A stretch of 36,177 nucleotides of DNA from Burkholderiaceae bacterium (GTDB taxonomy: Bacteria; Pseudomonadota; Gammaproteobacteria; Burkholderiales; Burkholderiaceae_C). Location: the NCBI GenBank assembly GCA_013360485.1, contig JABWBN010000016.1, positions 1-36,177 on the forward strand, given 5' to 3'. The translations under genes and the position numbers were made by a program. Shown here one piece after another: positions 10,402 to 18,858 of the stretch (positions are counted from its first letter, which is position 1; each line of letters opens with the position of its first letter). Below the pieces are notes generated by a model. It worked only from the letters and a program-made list of their open reading frames with translations, was not told the origin of the DNA and did no database searches.

Positions 10402-11706
10402 ATGACGCAAGCAGTATTTCGTCGCATTGCCCGCGCGGGCGTCCTGGTCGCCTGTCTTTCCGTTGCCTGGTTCCGTGCGCAGGCGCAGCAAACCGAACCG
10501 GTCACCGAGCCGGTGCGCCTGGCCATGATCGAAGGGCTGTCCGGCCCGTTTGCCAATGCCGGCGAGGCCGTGTTCCGCAATCTGCACTGGGCCATCGAGC
10601 GGGTCAATCAGCGCGGTGGTGTCAGGATGCCCGGCGGGGCCAGGAAGCTTGAACTGGTTCGCATGGACAGCAAGGGCAACGCTGACGAGGCCTTGTCGAT
10701 GTTGCGCAGTGCCGTCGACCAGCGCATCGGCTTCGTGCTCCAGGGCAACAGCTCTGCGGTCGCATCGGCGATCATCGATGCACTGAACAAACACAACGAG
10801 CGCGACCCGGCGCGCCGGGCGCTGTTCCTCAACTATTCGGCGGTCGAGCCGGCGCTGACCAACGAGCGGTGCAGCTTCTGGCACTTCCGATTCGACGCGC
10901 ACGCCGACATGCGGCTGGCGGCGCTGATGGATGTGCTCAAGGATGACGCCGCGCTGCGCAAGGTCTACCTGATAGGGCAGGACTACAGCTTCGGGCAATA
11001 CGTGGTCAAGCAGGCGCGTTCATTGATCCAGGCGCGCAGGCCCGATGTCGAGATCGTGGGTGAGGAACTGCATCCCATGGCTCGGGTCAAGGACTTCCTG
11101 CCTTACGCCAGCAAGATCCGCGCGAGCGGGGCCCAGGCGGTGGTCACGGGCAACTGGGGCAATGACCTCACGCTGCTGGTCAAGGCCGTGCGCGACCTGG
11201 GCGTGCCGGTGAAGTTCTATACCTTCTACGGCAACGCGCTGGGGGTGCCAGCCGCGCTGGGCGAAGCCGGCGTGGGTTCGGTGCTGGCGGTTGCCGAGTG
11301 GCATGCCAACGTGGCTGGCGAGCCCTCGCGCTCGTTGGTTTCGGCCTTTCGCAAGCGCTACCCGGATCCTCGCGACGACTACCTGCATGCCCGGATGCAA
11401 TCCATGATCGAGATGGTGGTTCAGGCCATGGAACGTGCGCGCAGCGTCGATCCCGTCGCGGTGGCGCATGCGCTCGAGGGCGCCCGACTGGACGCCGCCG
11501 CTTTGGGCGGCGTGCACGAAGGGCTGATGCGGGCCGATGACCACCAGTTCCAGCAACCGCTGGTAGTGATGCAGATGGATCGGGTGGGCTCGCCGGGTGT
11601 TGTTTTCGACGTCGAGGGCTCGGGCTATGGATTCCGCACCCTGCGACGCTACGACGCTGGCCAGATGGCAATGGCTCACACCTGCCGGATGGTGCGGCCC
11701 CAGTAG
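10402..11706 (+). CDS. Periplasmic substrate-binding protein, branched-chain amino acid (LivK) type
   Basis: The gene encodes a 434-residue secreted binding protein with a type 1 periplasmic binding fold. Residues 1-28 form a signal peptide with basic start (FRRIAR), hydrophobic core and an AQA cleavage site before QQTEP. The mature part begins [23 protein letters not shown], typical of Leu/Ile/Val- or urea-type ABC binding proteins. No permease or ATPase gene is adjacent, so it is an orphan component or a sensor. The ligand cannot be told from sequence. The 184-base region before it holds a TAGAAT -10-like box (10284-10289) and a 6-bp GC hairpin (10235-10249), both weak. A strong hairpin begins directly after its stop. 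Confidence 0.85.
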   Translation: MTQAVFRRIARAGVLVACLSVAWFRAQAQQTEPVTEPVRLAMIEGLSGPFANAGEAVFRNLHWAIERVNQRGGVRMPGGARKLELVRMDSKGNADEALSMLRSAVDQRIGFVLQGNSSAVASAIIDALNKHNERDPARRALFLNYSAVEPALTNERCSFWHFRFDAHADMRLAALMDVLKDDAALRKVYLIGQDYSFGQYVVKQARSLIQARRPDVEIVGEELHPMARVKDFLPYASKIRASGAQAVVTGNWGNDLTLLVKAVRDLGVPVKFYTFYGNALGVPAALGEAGVGSVLAVAEWHANVAGEPSRSLVSAFRKRYPDPRDDYLHARMQSMIEMVVQAMERARSVDPVAVAHALEGARLDAAALGGVHEGLMRADDHQFQQPLVVMQMDRVGSPGVVFDVEGSGYGFRTLRRYDAGQMAMAHTCRMVRPQ

Positions 11707-11737
11707 CTGCCACCGCCGGCCCAGCCGGCGGTGGCAG
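11707..11737 (+). terminator. Perfect 14-bp hairpin after the binding-protein gene
   Basis: The bases 11707-11720 and 11724-11737 are exact complements, with a three-base CCA loop, and begin right after the TAG stop. It is very GC-rich but lacks a T tract downstream, so it may act as a weak terminator or as a 3'-end stabiliser. Its 15-base apex is repeated in the rpsO-pnp spacer at 12310-12324. Confidence 0.6.
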
Positions 11738-11767
11738 TGCGGCGGCGCCTGGGACGACGGATGCGGC

Positions 11768-11773
11768 TATAAT
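11768..11773 (+). promoter_or_regulatory. -10 element of the rpsO promoter (TATAAT)
   Basis: A consensus TATAAT lies 170 bases before rpsO and points to transcription starting near 11780. The -35 region around 11745-11750 (GCGCCT) is poor. The predicted start coincides with the 5' side of the first leader hairpin. Confidence 0.65.
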
Positions 11774-11777
11774 CGAC

Positions 11778-11942
11778 GGGCTTTGCCCTTGGCCACGCGG
11801 ATTGTCGCGCGCGTCGAGGGCAGAGCCTAGGCACGGCGCGGGTCGGTTTCACCCGCGTCCGCAAGTGGCAACCGAAACCGTTACGTCTGCATGGGCAGTC
11901 TGCCCGGCAGCGTCGCGCGGTTTCTCCAATCAGGAAATCGAC
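11778..11942 (+). promoter_or_regulatory. Structured rpsO leader RNA, candidate S15 autoregulatory element
   Basis: The roughly 163-base leader contains several pairings I checked by hand. Stem A is 11778-11790 with 11816-11828 (13 pairs including G-U). Stem B is 11835-11843 with 11851-11859 and has a 7-base loop CGGTTTC (11844-11850). The loop is exactly complementary to GAAACCG at 11874-11880, so a pseudoknot is possible. A second CGGTTTC (11918-11924) can pair with the same GAAACCG. Alternatively 11918-11925 pairs with 11933-11940 (8 pairs, two G-U), hiding the ribosome site AGGAAA. A 5-bp hairpin lies at 11893-11905. S15 represses its own translation through leader RNA in many bacteria, so this is a plausible regulator. 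No experimental support is available here. Confidence 0.6.
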
Positions 11943-12212
11943 ATGTCCAACGCTGACATCAACCGCGCCGAGATCCTCAAGACGCACGCCCGTGCGGCCA
12001 ACGACACCGGCTCTCCCGAAGTGCAGGTTGCGCTGCTCACCGCGCGCATCAACGAACTCATGCCGCACTTCAAGACCCACCAGAAGGACCATCACGGCCG
12101 CCGCGGCCTGCTGAAGATGGTGAGCCGCCGTCGCAAGCTGCTCGACTATCTGAAGGACCGCGATGCCAGCCGCTACACAGCCCTGATCCAGAAACTGGGT
12201 CTGCGCAAGTAA
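11943..12212 (+). CDS. rpsO: 30S ribosomal protein S15
   Basis: S15 is a primary 16S rRNA-binding protein of the small-subunit platform and commonly represses its own mRNA. The 89-residue product has the family length and motifs ([22 protein letters not shown], split here as INELMPHF and [12 protein letters not shown]; then [12 protein letters not shown] and a C-terminal GLRK). ATG 11943 follows AGGAAA at 11932-11937 with good spacing. An in-frame extension upstream to 11802 would run through the structured leader and is not the start. pnp follows after a terminator-like hairpin, the same gene order as in E. coli. Confidence 0.98.
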   Translation: MSNADINRAEILKTHARAANDTGSPEVQVALLTARINELMPHFKTHQKDHHGRRGLLKMVSRRRKLLDYLKDRDASRYTALIQKLGLRK

Positions 12213-12224
12213 GCAACCCATGAC

Positions 12225-12264
12225 CGAAAGAGCCTGTCTGGACCGACCAGCACAGGCTCTTTCG
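12225..12264 (+). terminator. rpsO-pnp spacer terminator (probably partial)
   Basis: A perfect 13-bp stem pairs 12225-12237 with 12252-12264. The loop holds an additional CTGG/CCAG mini-stem, and TCTTT follows. The AAAG/CTTT ends and T-rich tail fit an intrinsic terminator. As in E. coli rpsO-pnp, some polymerases probably read through into pnp, because I see no obvious separate pnp promoter. Confidence 0.8.
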
Positions 12265-12295
12265 TCTTTGGAGCCTCCCGATCCAGTCGCTGCTG

Positions 12296-12340
12296 TGTCA
12301 TTCCACCGGCGCCGGCCCAGCCGGTGCCGCTGGAATGGCA
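12296..12340 (+). promoter_or_regulatory. Long near-perfect hairpin in the pnp leader, candidate RNase III site
   Basis: Bases 12296-12316 pair with 12320-12340 around a CCA loop: 21 positions with one C-C mismatch and one or two G-U pairs. Such a long duplex upstream of pnp resembles in position the RNase III-cut stem through which E. coli PNPase controls its own mRNA. The equivalence is inference. Confidence 0.6.
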
Positions 12341-12381
12341 TGCCGCCGGACGGGGCCAGCCGGCTCCCGGTGAAATCCCGT

Positions 12382-12407
12382 CAGGGCGCCACCGCAAGCG
12401 CGCCCTG
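12382..12407 (+). promoter_or_regulatory. 8-bp hairpin just before the pnp ribosome site
   Basis: CAGGGCGC (12382-12389) is the exact complement of GCGCCCTG (12400-12407), with a 10-base loop. It ends 8 bases before the GGAGA ribosome site of pnp (12416-12420). It may help shape the leader; no function is shown. Confidence 0.45.
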
Positions 12408-12428
12408 CGCAAACCGGAGACATCATCC

Positions 12429-14708
12429 ATGAGCATGTTCAAGAAGGTTACCAAGACGTTCCAGTGGGGTCCGCATCAGGTCACGCTCGAGACCGGCGAA
12501 ATCGCACGCCAGTCCAGCGGTGCGGTGCTGGTCGATATCGAAGGCACCGTCGTGCTGGCCACCGTCGTGGCCCGGACCGAGGCCAAGGCCGGGCAGGACT
12601 TCTTCCCCCTGACGGTCGACTACATCGAGAAGACTTACGCAGCCGGCCGCATCCCCGGCAGCTTCTTCAAGCGCGAGGGCCGGCCCAGCGAACTGGAGAC
12701 CCTGACCAGCCGACTGATCGACCGCCCGATTCGTCCGCTGTTCCCCGATGGCTTCTTCAACGAAGTGCAGGTGGTCATTCACGTGCTGAGCCTGAACCCC
12801 GAGGTGCAGGCCGACATCGCTGCCATGATCGGTACCAGCGCCGCGCTGGCCGTGTCCGGCCTGCCGTTCAATGGCCCGATCGGTGCCGCTCGCGTGGGCT
12901 ACATCAATGGCGAGTACGTCCTCAACCCGGGCAAGATCCAGTTGGCCGACAGCAAGCTCGATCTTGTGGTGGCCGGCACCGAGACGGCCGTCCTGATGGT
13001 GGAGTCCGAGGCCGACCAGCTCAGCGAAGAAGTGATGCTGGGCGCGGTGGTTTATGGCCACGACATGGGCAAGGTGGCCATCGCGGCGATCAACGATCTG
13101 GTGCGCGAGGGCGGCAAGCCCGAGTGGAACTGGCAGGCGCCGGCAAAGGACGAGGCTTTCATCGCCAAGGTCAACGCGCTGGCCGAAGGCCCGCTGCGCG
13201 CGGCTTACCAGATCCGCAGCAAGCAGGCCCGCACGCAGGCCTGCCGCGAGGCCTATGCAGCGGTCAAGGCCGCCTTGGCCGGCGAAGGCGCAGCCTTCGA
13301 CGAAGTCAAGCTCGAGGGCCTGTTGTTCGAGATCGAATCGCGCATCGTGCGCGGCCAGATCCTGGCCGGTGAGCCGCGCATCGACGGACGCGACACCCGC
13401 ACCGTGCGCCCGATCGAGATCCGCACCGGCGTGCTGCCACGCACACATGGTTCGGCGCTGTTCACCCGTGGCGAAACCCAGGCGCTGGTGATCTCCACGC
13501 TCGGCACCGAGCAGGACGCGCAGAAGATCGACGCCCTGGCCGGCGAGTTCCAGGATCGCTTCCTGTTCCACTACAACATGCCGCCGTTCGCCACTGGCGA
13601 AACCGGCCGCGTGGGCAGCCCCAAGCGCCGCGAGATCGGTCACGGCCGCCTGGCCAAGCGTGCACTGGTTCCCCTGCTGCCCGCCCGTGACGAGTTCCCC
13701 TACACGCTGCGCGTGGTCAGTGAGATCACCGAGTCCAACGGCTCGTCCTCGATGGCTTCGGTGTGCGGCGGCTGCCTGGCCCTGATGGACGCGGGCGTCC
13801 CCATGAAGGCCCACGTGGCCGGCATTGCGATGGGCCTTATCAAGGAAGGCAACCGCTTCGCGGTGCTGACCGACATCCTGGGCGACGAGGATCACCTCGG
13901 CGACATGGATTTCAAGGTCGCCGGCACCACCAGCGGCGTCACTGCCCTGCAGATGGACATCAAGATCCAGGGCATCACGCAGGAAATCATGCAGGTGGCG
14001 CTGGCGCAGGCCAAGGAAGCGCGCATGCACATCCTGGGCAAGATGCAGGACGCTGTGGGCGGCGCCAAGACCGAGTTGTCGCAGTTCGCGCCGCGCCTTT
14101 ACACGATGAAGATCAACCCCGAAAAGATCCGCGACGTGATCGGCAAGGGTGGGGCGACCATCCGCGCGCTGACCGAGGAGACCGGCACGACGATCGACAT
14201 CGCCGAGGACGGCACCATCACCATCGCGTCGACCGATGGCGACAAGGCTGCGCTGGCGCGCAAGCGCATCGAGGACATCACGGCCGAGGCCGAGGTGGGC
14301 GCCATCTACGAAGGCCCGATCACCAAGATCCTCGAGTTCGGTGCTCTGGTCAACATCCTGCCGGGCAAGGACGGCCTGCTGCACATCAGCCAGATCGCGC
14401 ATCAGCGCGTCGAGCGGGTCGAGGACTTCCTCAAGGAAGGTCAGGTCGTCAAGGTCAAGGTGCTCGAGACCGACGACAAGGGGCGCATCAAGCTCAGTCT
14501 GAAGGCGCTGCTCGACCGACCCGAGGGCATGGAAGAGGAGCGCTATGAGCGCGCGCCGCGAGGCGATCGCGGTGACCGTGGCGAGCGTCGCGAGCGCGGA
14601 GAGCGCCCGCCGCGGCGTGAGCGCAGCGATCGTCCCGAGCGCGCCGAGCAGGGGCGCGAGGCGGGGCCCGCGAGCGATGCGTCGGACGCGGGCTCCCAGC
14701 AGCAGTAG
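12429..14708 (+). CDS. pnp: Polyribonucleotide nucleotidyltransferase (PNPase)
   Basis: PNPase is a trimeric 3'-to-5' phosphorolytic exoribonuclease of the degradosome. The 759-residue protein contains two RNase PH-like domains separated by a helical domain, with the catalytic aspartates D486 and D492 in [12 protein letters not shown] at E. coli positions. A KH domain follows (about 557-617, [13 protein letters not shown]), then an S1 domain (about 625-695, [19 protein letters not shown]). The last 60 residues are a low-complexity tail rich in Arg, Glu, Gly and Asp that makes it about 48 residues longer than the E. coli enzyme. ATG 12429 follows GGAGA at 12416-12420; ATG 12435 is less likely. 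The upstream hairpins suggest autocontrol. Confidence 0.98.
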   Translation: MSMFKKVTKTFQWGPHQVTLETGEIARQSSGAVLVDIEGTVVLATVVARTEAKAGQDFFPLTVDYIEKTYAAGRIPGSFFKREGRPSELETLTSRLIDRPIRPLFPDGFFNEVQVVIHVLSLNPEVQADIAAMIGTSAALAVSGLPFNGPIGAARVGYINGEYVLNPGKIQLADSKLDLVVAGTETAVLMVESEADQLSEEVMLGAVVYGHDMGKVAIAAINDLVREGGKPEWNWQAPAKDEAFIAKVNALAEGPLRAAYQIRSKQARTQACREAYAAVKAALAGEGAAFDEVKLEGLLFEIESRIVRGQILAGEPRIDGRDTRTVRPIEIRTGVLPRTHGSALFTRGETQALVISTLGTEQDAQKIDALAGEFQDRFLFHYNMPPFATGETGRVGSPKRREIGHGRLAKRALVPLLPARDEFPYTLRVVSEITESNGSSSMASVCGGCLALMDAGVPMKAHVAGIAMGLIKEGNRFAVLTDILGDEDHLGDMDFKVAGTTSGVTALQMDIKIQGITQEIMQVALAQAKEARMHILGKMQDAVGGAKTELSQFAPRLYTMKINPEKIRDVIGKGGATIRALTEETGTTIDIAEDGTITIASTDGDKAALARKRIEDITAEAEVGAIYEGPITKILEFGALVNILPGKDGLLHISQIAHQRVERVEDFLKEGQVVKVKVLETDDKGRIKLSLKALLDRPEGMEEERYERAPRGDRGDRGERRERGERPPRRERSDRPERAEQGREAGPASDASDAGSQQQ

Positions 14709-14731
14709 GCACTCGACACCGATCGGTAGGC

Positions 14732-15736
14732 ATGCAGGCCATCGCCATCACTGCCCCAGGGGGGCCTGAGGTGCTCGTGCGTATGGATCGCCCTGACCCG
14801 CAGCCCGGGTCGGGCGAGGTGCTGGTGCATGTCGCAGCCAGCGGCGTGAACCGGCCCGATGTCCTGCAGCGCAAGGGTGCCTATCCGCCGCCGCCTGGGG
14901 CCAGCGATTTGCCGGGGCTGGAGGTGGCCGGTCGCATCGTCGCCGGAGATGCCGCTGAGCTGGCTGCTGCTGGATTGGGTCTGGGTGACCGGGTCTGCGC
15001 CCTGGTGGCTGGCGGTGGCTATGCCCAGCTGTGCGTCGCACCGATCGGGCAATGCCTGCCGGTGCCGGCCGGTCTGAACGACGTCCAGGCGGCCAGTCTG
15101 CCGGAGACTTTCTTCACCGTCTGGTCCAACGTATTCGACCGCGGCGCGCTGTTGCCCGGCCAGACCCTGCTGGTGCAGGGCGGCTCCAGCGGCATCGGTG
15201 TCACCGCCATCCAGCTGGCCAGGGCTTTCGGCGCTCGCGTGCTGGTGACCGTGGGGTCGCCGCAGAAGGCCGCTGCTTGCATCCAACTCGGTGCGGACCG
15301 GGCCATCCTCTACCGCGAGCAGGATTTTGTGCAGGAAGTGCTGGCCGCCACCAGCGGCCGTGGCGCCGACGTCATCCTCGACATGGTCGCCGGAGACTAC
15401 CTGGCGCGCGAGCTGCGCTGCCTGGCTGATGATGGCCGGCTGGTCATCATCGCGGTGCAGGGTGGCACGCGTTGCGAACTCAACGCGGCCGATGTGCTGC
15501 GCCGCCGGCTCACGATCACCGGCTCGACCCTGCGACCCCGTCCCGTGGCCTTCAAGACTGCGATTGCGCGGGCACTGCGCGAACGGGTCTGGCCGCTGCT
15601 CGAGTCGGGTGCGGTGCGGCCCGTGGTGCACCGGGTGTTTCCGGCGCAGGAGGCTGCTCAGGCACACGCGCTGATGGAGTCAGGCGACCACGTGGGCAAG
15701 ATCATGCTGGACTGGACCGTATCCACAGGAGACTGA
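14732..15736 (+). CDS. NAD(P)H quinone oxidoreductase, PIG3-type medium-chain reductase
   Basis: A 334-residue zinc-independent medium-chain dehydrogenase/reductase. It starts MQAIAITAPGGPEVL and has the GroES-like segment SGVNRPDVLQRKGAYPPPPGASD, typical of the human PIG3/bacterial quinone reductase group. The NADPH-binding loop VQGGSSGIG spans about 148-156. Such enzymes reduce quinones, often by one electron, and may protect against reactive carbonyls. It lies 23 bases after pnp, and tpiA starts 2 bases after its stop, so it is probably cotranscribed with tpiA. The physiological substrate is unknown. Confidence 0.92.
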   Translation: MQAIAITAPGGPEVLVRMDRPDPQPGSGEVLVHVAASGVNRPDVLQRKGAYPPPPGASDLPGLEVAGRIVAGDAAELAAAGLGLGDRVCALVAGGGYAQLCVAPIGQCLPVPAGLNDVQAASLPETFFTVWSNVFDRGALLPGQTLLVQGGSSGIGVTAIQLARAFGARVLVTVGSPQKAAACIQLGADRAILYREQDFVQEVLAATSGRGADVILDMVAGDYLARELRCLADDGRLVIIAVQGGTRCELNAADVLRRRLTITGSTLRPRPVAFKTAIARALRERVWPLLESGAVRPVVHRVFPAQEAAQAHALMESGDHVGKIMLDWTVSTGD

Positions 15737-15738
15737 AC

Positions 15739-16479
15739 ATGCGACGCAAGCTCGTGGCCGGCAACTGGAAGATGCACGGCAGCCGCGCCTCCAGCGCAGA
15801 ACTGCTCGCCGGCATCACCGCGGCGCGCCCTTACGACTGCGATGTAGTCGTGTGCGTGCCGTTCCCGTACCTGTCCGAAGCCGCCGTGGCGTTGGCCGGC
15901 AGCGATGTGCGCTGGGGCGCGCAGGACTGCTCGGCTTTCGAGCAGGGTGCTTACACCGGCGAAGTGTCGGTACTGATGTTGGCCGACTTCGGTTGCCGCT
16001 ACGTCATCGTCGGCCACTCCGAGCGCAGGCAGTACCACGCGGAGAGCGACCAACTCGTAGCGGACAAGGCCAAGGTCGCGCTGGCACGAGGGGTAACCCC
16101 CATCGTGTGCGTGGGCGAGACGCTGGCCCAGCGCGAGGCTGGGGAAACCGAAGCCGTGGTCAAGCGCCAGCTTTCCGCCGTGATCCATACGCTGGGGCAC
16201 TGCGCCAGCGAGATGGTGGTGGCCTACGAGCCTGTGTGGGCCATCGGCACCGGGCGCACGGCAACGCCCGAGCAAGCTCAGGCGGTGCATGCGCTGCTGC
16301 GTGCGCAACTGCGGGCGGCCACACCTCAGGCCGACCACATGCGCTTGCTCTACGGCGGCAGTGTCAAGGCCGACAACGCGGCCGCGCTCTTTGCGCAGCC
16401 TGACATCGACGGCGGACTCATTGGCGGTGCCAGCCTGAAGGCAAGCGACTTCGTGGCCATCTGTCGCGCAGCACGCTAG
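15739..16479 (+). CDS. tpiA: Triosephosphate isomerase
   Basis: TpiA interconverts dihydroxyacetone phosphate and glyceraldehyde 3-phosphate in glycolysis and gluconeogenesis. The 246-residue TIM barrel carries K11 in GNWKMHG, the catalytic H93 in VGHSERR and E164 in AYEPVWAIGTG, followed by the phosphate loop LYGGSVK. The ATG at 15739 is preceded by AGGAG at 15727-15731. An upstream in-frame extension to 15472 lies in the quinone reductase gene and is excluded. secG follows 66 bases later. Confidence 0.98.
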   Translation: MRRKLVAGNWKMHGSRASSAELLAGITAARPYDCDVVVCVPFPYLSEAAVALAGSDVRWGAQDCSAFEQGAYTGEVSVLMLADFGCRYVIVGHSERRQYHAESDQLVADKAKVALARGVTPIVCVGETLAQREAGETEAVVKRQLSAVIHTLGHCASEMVVAYEPVWAIGTGRTATPEQAQAVHALLRAQLRAATPQADHMRLLYGGSVKADNAAALFAQPDIDGGLIGGASLKASDFVAICRAAR

Positions 16480-16545
16480 CCGAAACGAACGTGTCATCGG
16501 GGCCGGGCAAACCGGTTCGTGCCCCGTCCAAGGAGAAATCGAAAC

Positions 16546-16959
16546 ATGCAAATCTGGATGAACTTCGTGCTGGTGGTCCAGCTCGTTGCCGCCTTGGCGA
16601 TGATCGGCCTGGTACTGGTGCAGCACGGCAAAGGTGCCGACATGGGCGCCTCGTTCGGCAGCGGTGCGTCGGGCAGCCTGTTCGGCGCCACCGGCAGCGC
16701 CAACTTCCTGTCGCGGTCGACCGCCGTGTGCGCGACGATCTTCTTTGCATGCACGCTGCTGATGGCGATTCTCACCAACACCAGCGCTCGCGCGCCAGGC
16801 GAGTCCGCCGGCAGTGCACTGGACCGACCCGCCGCTGCGAGTGCGGCTTCGGCCGCTGCGCCGGCAGCGGTGATACCGGGCGCAGCGCCGGCGCCCGCTG
16901 TGGCACCCTCCGCAAGCGCGGCCAGCGCCGTGCCGGCGGGGACGATCCCGACACGTTGA
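16546..16959 (+). CDS. secG: Sec translocon subunit SecG
   Basis: SecG is the small subunit of the SecYEG protein channel in the inner membrane. The 137-residue product has two membrane segments (about 5-22 and 58-78) separated by the conserved Gly/Ser-rich loop KGADMGASFGSGASGSLFG. The last 58 residues are a low-complexity Ala/Pro tail. The ATG at 16546 follows AAGGAGA (16530-16536). The open frame reaches back to 16519, but that start lies before the ribosome site. tpiA-secG-tRNA-Leu-nuoA is a familiar proteobacterial order. Confidence 0.95.
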   Translation: MQIWMNFVLVVQLVAALAMIGLVLVQHGKGADMGASFGSGASGSLFGATGSANFLSRSTAVCATIFFACTLLMAILTNTSARAPGESAGSALDRPAAASAASAAAPAAVIPGAAPAPAVAPSASAASAVPAGTIPTR

Positions 16960-17118
16960 CCGCCTGAGTTGATGCAACTGCGGGTGCAGGTGATTGAAGC
17001 GCGCCACACACCCGCACAAACCCGGGGATGAGCGATCTTTTCAGATTAGAATCTTAGGCTGTTCGGGGTGCGATCCTCATGCGACCTGAACATCCGGCGG
17101 ACCCCGGTCCGACGCAGT

Positions 17119-17203
17119 GCCGACGTGGTGAAATTGGTAGACACGCTATCTTGAGGGGGTAGTGGCGAAAGCTGTGCGAGTTCGAGTCTCGCCGTCGGCA
17201 CCA
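17119..17203 (+). tRNA. tRNA-Leu (anticodon GAG)
   Basis: An 85-base class II tRNA. The acceptor stem GCCGACG (17119-17125) pairs with CGTCGGC (17193-17199), followed by discriminator A and an encoded CCA. The anticodon stem CTATC/GGTAG encloses the loop TTGAGGG, giving anticodon GAG (reads CUC/CUU). The variable arm is present and the T-loop is TTCGAGT. It lies 159 bases after secG and may share its transcript. An AT-rich patch with TAGAAT (17047-17052) upstream might be a promoter, but I see no good -35. The gap to nuoA is 153 bases. Confidence 0.97.
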
Positions 17204-17300
17204 GGCTTGAAGCGGTCCAGGTCCTGATCCGGTGCCTGGGCCGTGCGCCCTGTAGGCAGGGAGCAGGCAGGGGCGCTCCGTGAGCCATCTTCTGATGGCG

Positions 17301-17319
17301 GGCGGCGCGCCAATTTTTT
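17301..17319 (+). terminator. Candidate small intrinsic terminator between tRNA-Leu and nuoA
   Basis: A short GC stem GGCG(GCG)CGCC at 17301-17311 is followed by AATTTTTT (17312-17319), the only T6 run in this spacer. A 6-bp hairpin, GCCATC/GATGGC (17284-17299), lies just before it. The stem is short, so termination may be partial; if real, a nuo promoter would need to lie close by. Confidence 0.4.
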
Positions 17320-17356
17320 GGCCGGATCGGACCCGACACCCATCGCGAAGCCGACC

Positions 17357-17716
17357 ATGGACCTTCAACAGTACCTGCCCGTCATCCTGTTCATTCTGGT
17401 GGGCGCGGCGGTCGGCGTTGCCCCGCAGGTCATTGGCTTCATCTTCGGGCCCAATCGGCCCGACGCCCAGAAGAACAGCCCCTACGAGTGCGGCTTCGAG
17501 GCGTTCGAGGATGCGCGCATGAAGTTCGATGTGCGCTACTACCTCGTGGCCATCCTGTTCATCCTGTTCGACCTCGAGATCGCGTTCCTGTTTCCGTGGG
17601 CCGTCGCGCTGCGCGACATCGGCGCCGCCGGCTTCTGGGCCATGATGATCTTCCTCGCGATCCTCGTGGTGGGCTTCATCTACGAGTGGAAGAAGGGTGC
17701 TCTCGACTGGGAGTGA
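17357..17716 (+). CDS. nuoA: Complex I membrane subunit A
   Basis: NuoA is a small three-helix membrane subunit at the junction of the arms of NADH:quinone oxidoreductase. The 119-residue product has the first helix at [18 protein letters not shown], then the conserved loop [15 protein letters not shown] containing the known redox-sensitive cysteine. Two further helices follow, with the pattern [14 protein letters not shown] 17357 gives the family N-terminus; an open frame from 17243 is not supported. It is the first gene of the fourteen-gene nuo operon. Confidence 0.97.
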   Translation: MDLQQYLPVILFILVGAAVGVAPQVIGFIFGPNRPDAQKNSPYECGFEAFEDARMKFDVRYYLVAILFILFDLEIAFLFPWAVALRDIGAAGFWAMMIFLAILVVGFIYEWKKGALDWE

Positions 17717-17776
17717 ACGTCGTGACGCAACGACACCTGGCACGCACCGTCCGCATCGACACACTGGATCCGCAAG

Positions 17777-18256
17777 ATGGGCATTGAAGGCGTACTCAAG
17801 GAAGGCTTCGTCACCACTTCGGTCGACAAGCTGATCAACTGGTCCAAGACCGGTTCGTTGTGGCCCATGACCTTCGGTCTGGCCTGTTGCGCGGTCGAGA
17901 TGATGCACGCTGGCGCGTCGCGTTACGACATCGACCGCTTCGGCATGCTGTTTCGTCCGAGCCCGCGGCAGAGCGATCTGATGATCGTCGCCGGCACGCT
18001 GTGCAACAAGATGGGGCCCGCCCTGCGCAAGGTGTACGACCAGATGGCCGAGCCGCGCTGGGTGCTGTCGATGGGCTCCTGCGCGAACGGCGGCGGCTAC
18101 TACCACTACAGCTATTCGGTGGTGCGCGGCTGCGATCGCATTGTGCCGGTCGATGTCTACGTGCCCGGCTGCCCGCCCACCGCGGAGGCGCTGCTGTACG
18201 GCATTCTCCAGCTGCAGGCCAAGATCCGCCGCGAGAACACGATAGCCCGGGCCTGA
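17777..18256 (+). CDS. nuoB: Complex I [4Fe-4S] subunit B (cluster N2)
   Basis: NuoB (PSST) carries cluster N2, which hands electrons to quinone. The 159-residue product has the four ligands C37, C38 (LACCAVE), C102 (GSCANGG) and C132 (VPGCPPT), with the usual adjacent-cysteine pair. The N-terminal [13 protein letters not shown] is typical of betaproteobacterial NuoB. It starts 60 bases after nuoA, and nuoC starts 2 bases after its stop. Confidence 0.98.
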   Translation: MGIEGVLKEGFVTTSVDKLINWSKTGSLWPMTFGLACCAVEMMHAGASRYDIDRFGMLFRPSPRQSDLMIVAGTLCNKMGPALRKVYDQMAEPRWVLSMGSCANGGGYYHYSYSVVRGCDRIVPVDVYVPGCPPTAEALLYGILQLQAKIRRENTIARA

Positions 18257-18258
18257 AC

Positions 18259-18858
18259 ATGACGCAACGACTCGACAACCTGCAGGCTGCGCTCGAGAAC
18301 GTGCTGGGCGGCCGCCTTCGGTCGCTGGTGCGCGCACGCGGCGAGATCACCATTACCGTGGCTGCCGGCGACTACCTCGAGGTGGCCCGCACGCTGCGCG
18401 ATGACCCGGCACTGAAGTTCGAACAGCTCATCGACCTGTGCGGCATCGACTACAGCACCTGGCAAGACCGGCCCTGGGAGGGCCTGCGCTATTGCGTGGT
18501 GTCGCACCTGCTGTCGGTGAGCCTGAATTGGCGAGTGCGCCTGAAGGTGTTTGCACCTGACGACGACGTCCCGGTGGTGGCCTCGGTCACCGACCTGTGG
18601 ACGGCGGCCAACTGGTTCGAGCGCGAGGCCTTCGACATGATCGGCGTGATCTTCGAGGGGCATGCCGACTTGCGCCGACTGCTGACTGACTACGGCTTCA
18701 TCGGGCATCCGCTGCGTAAGGACTTCCCGGTGTCGGGCCACGTGGAAATGCGCTACGACCCGGAGCAGAAGCGGGTGATCTACCAGCCGGTCACGATCGA
18801 GCCCCGCGAGATCACGCCGCGGGTCATCCGGGAAGAAAACTACGGGGGCCTGCACTGA
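18259..18858 (+). CDS. nuoC: Complex I 30 kDa subunit C
   Basis: NuoC is a peripheral-arm subunit next to NuoD. The 199-residue protein carries the family signature [26 protein letters not shown] in two parts (FEREAFDM, then [14 protein letters not shown]) and the GHPLRKDFP end motif. Here nuoC and nuoD are separate genes, unlike the fused nuoCD of E. coli. ATG 18259 lies 2 bases after the nuoB stop. The next gene is separated by an 84-base spacer that holds a repeat-like sequence. Confidence 0.97.
   Translation: MTQRLDNLQAALENVLGGRLRSLVRARGEITITVAAGDYLEVARTLRDDPALKFEQLIDLCGIDYSTWQDRPWEGLRYCVVSHLLSVSLNWRVRLKVFAPDDDVPVVASVTDLWTAANWFEREAFDMIGVIFEGHADLRRLLTDYGFIGHPLRKDFPVSGHVEMRYDPEQKRVIYQPVTIEPREITPRVIREENYGGLH

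Noticed and set aside
12423-14402. 659-codon minus-strand frame opposite pnp
   Set aside because: Same shadow effect; the plus strand encodes complete PNPase with catalytic residues.
17713-17787. GTG-started frame overlapping the nuoA stop and the nuoB start
   Set aside because: No ribosome site of its own and it overlaps the nuoB start codon; considered chance.
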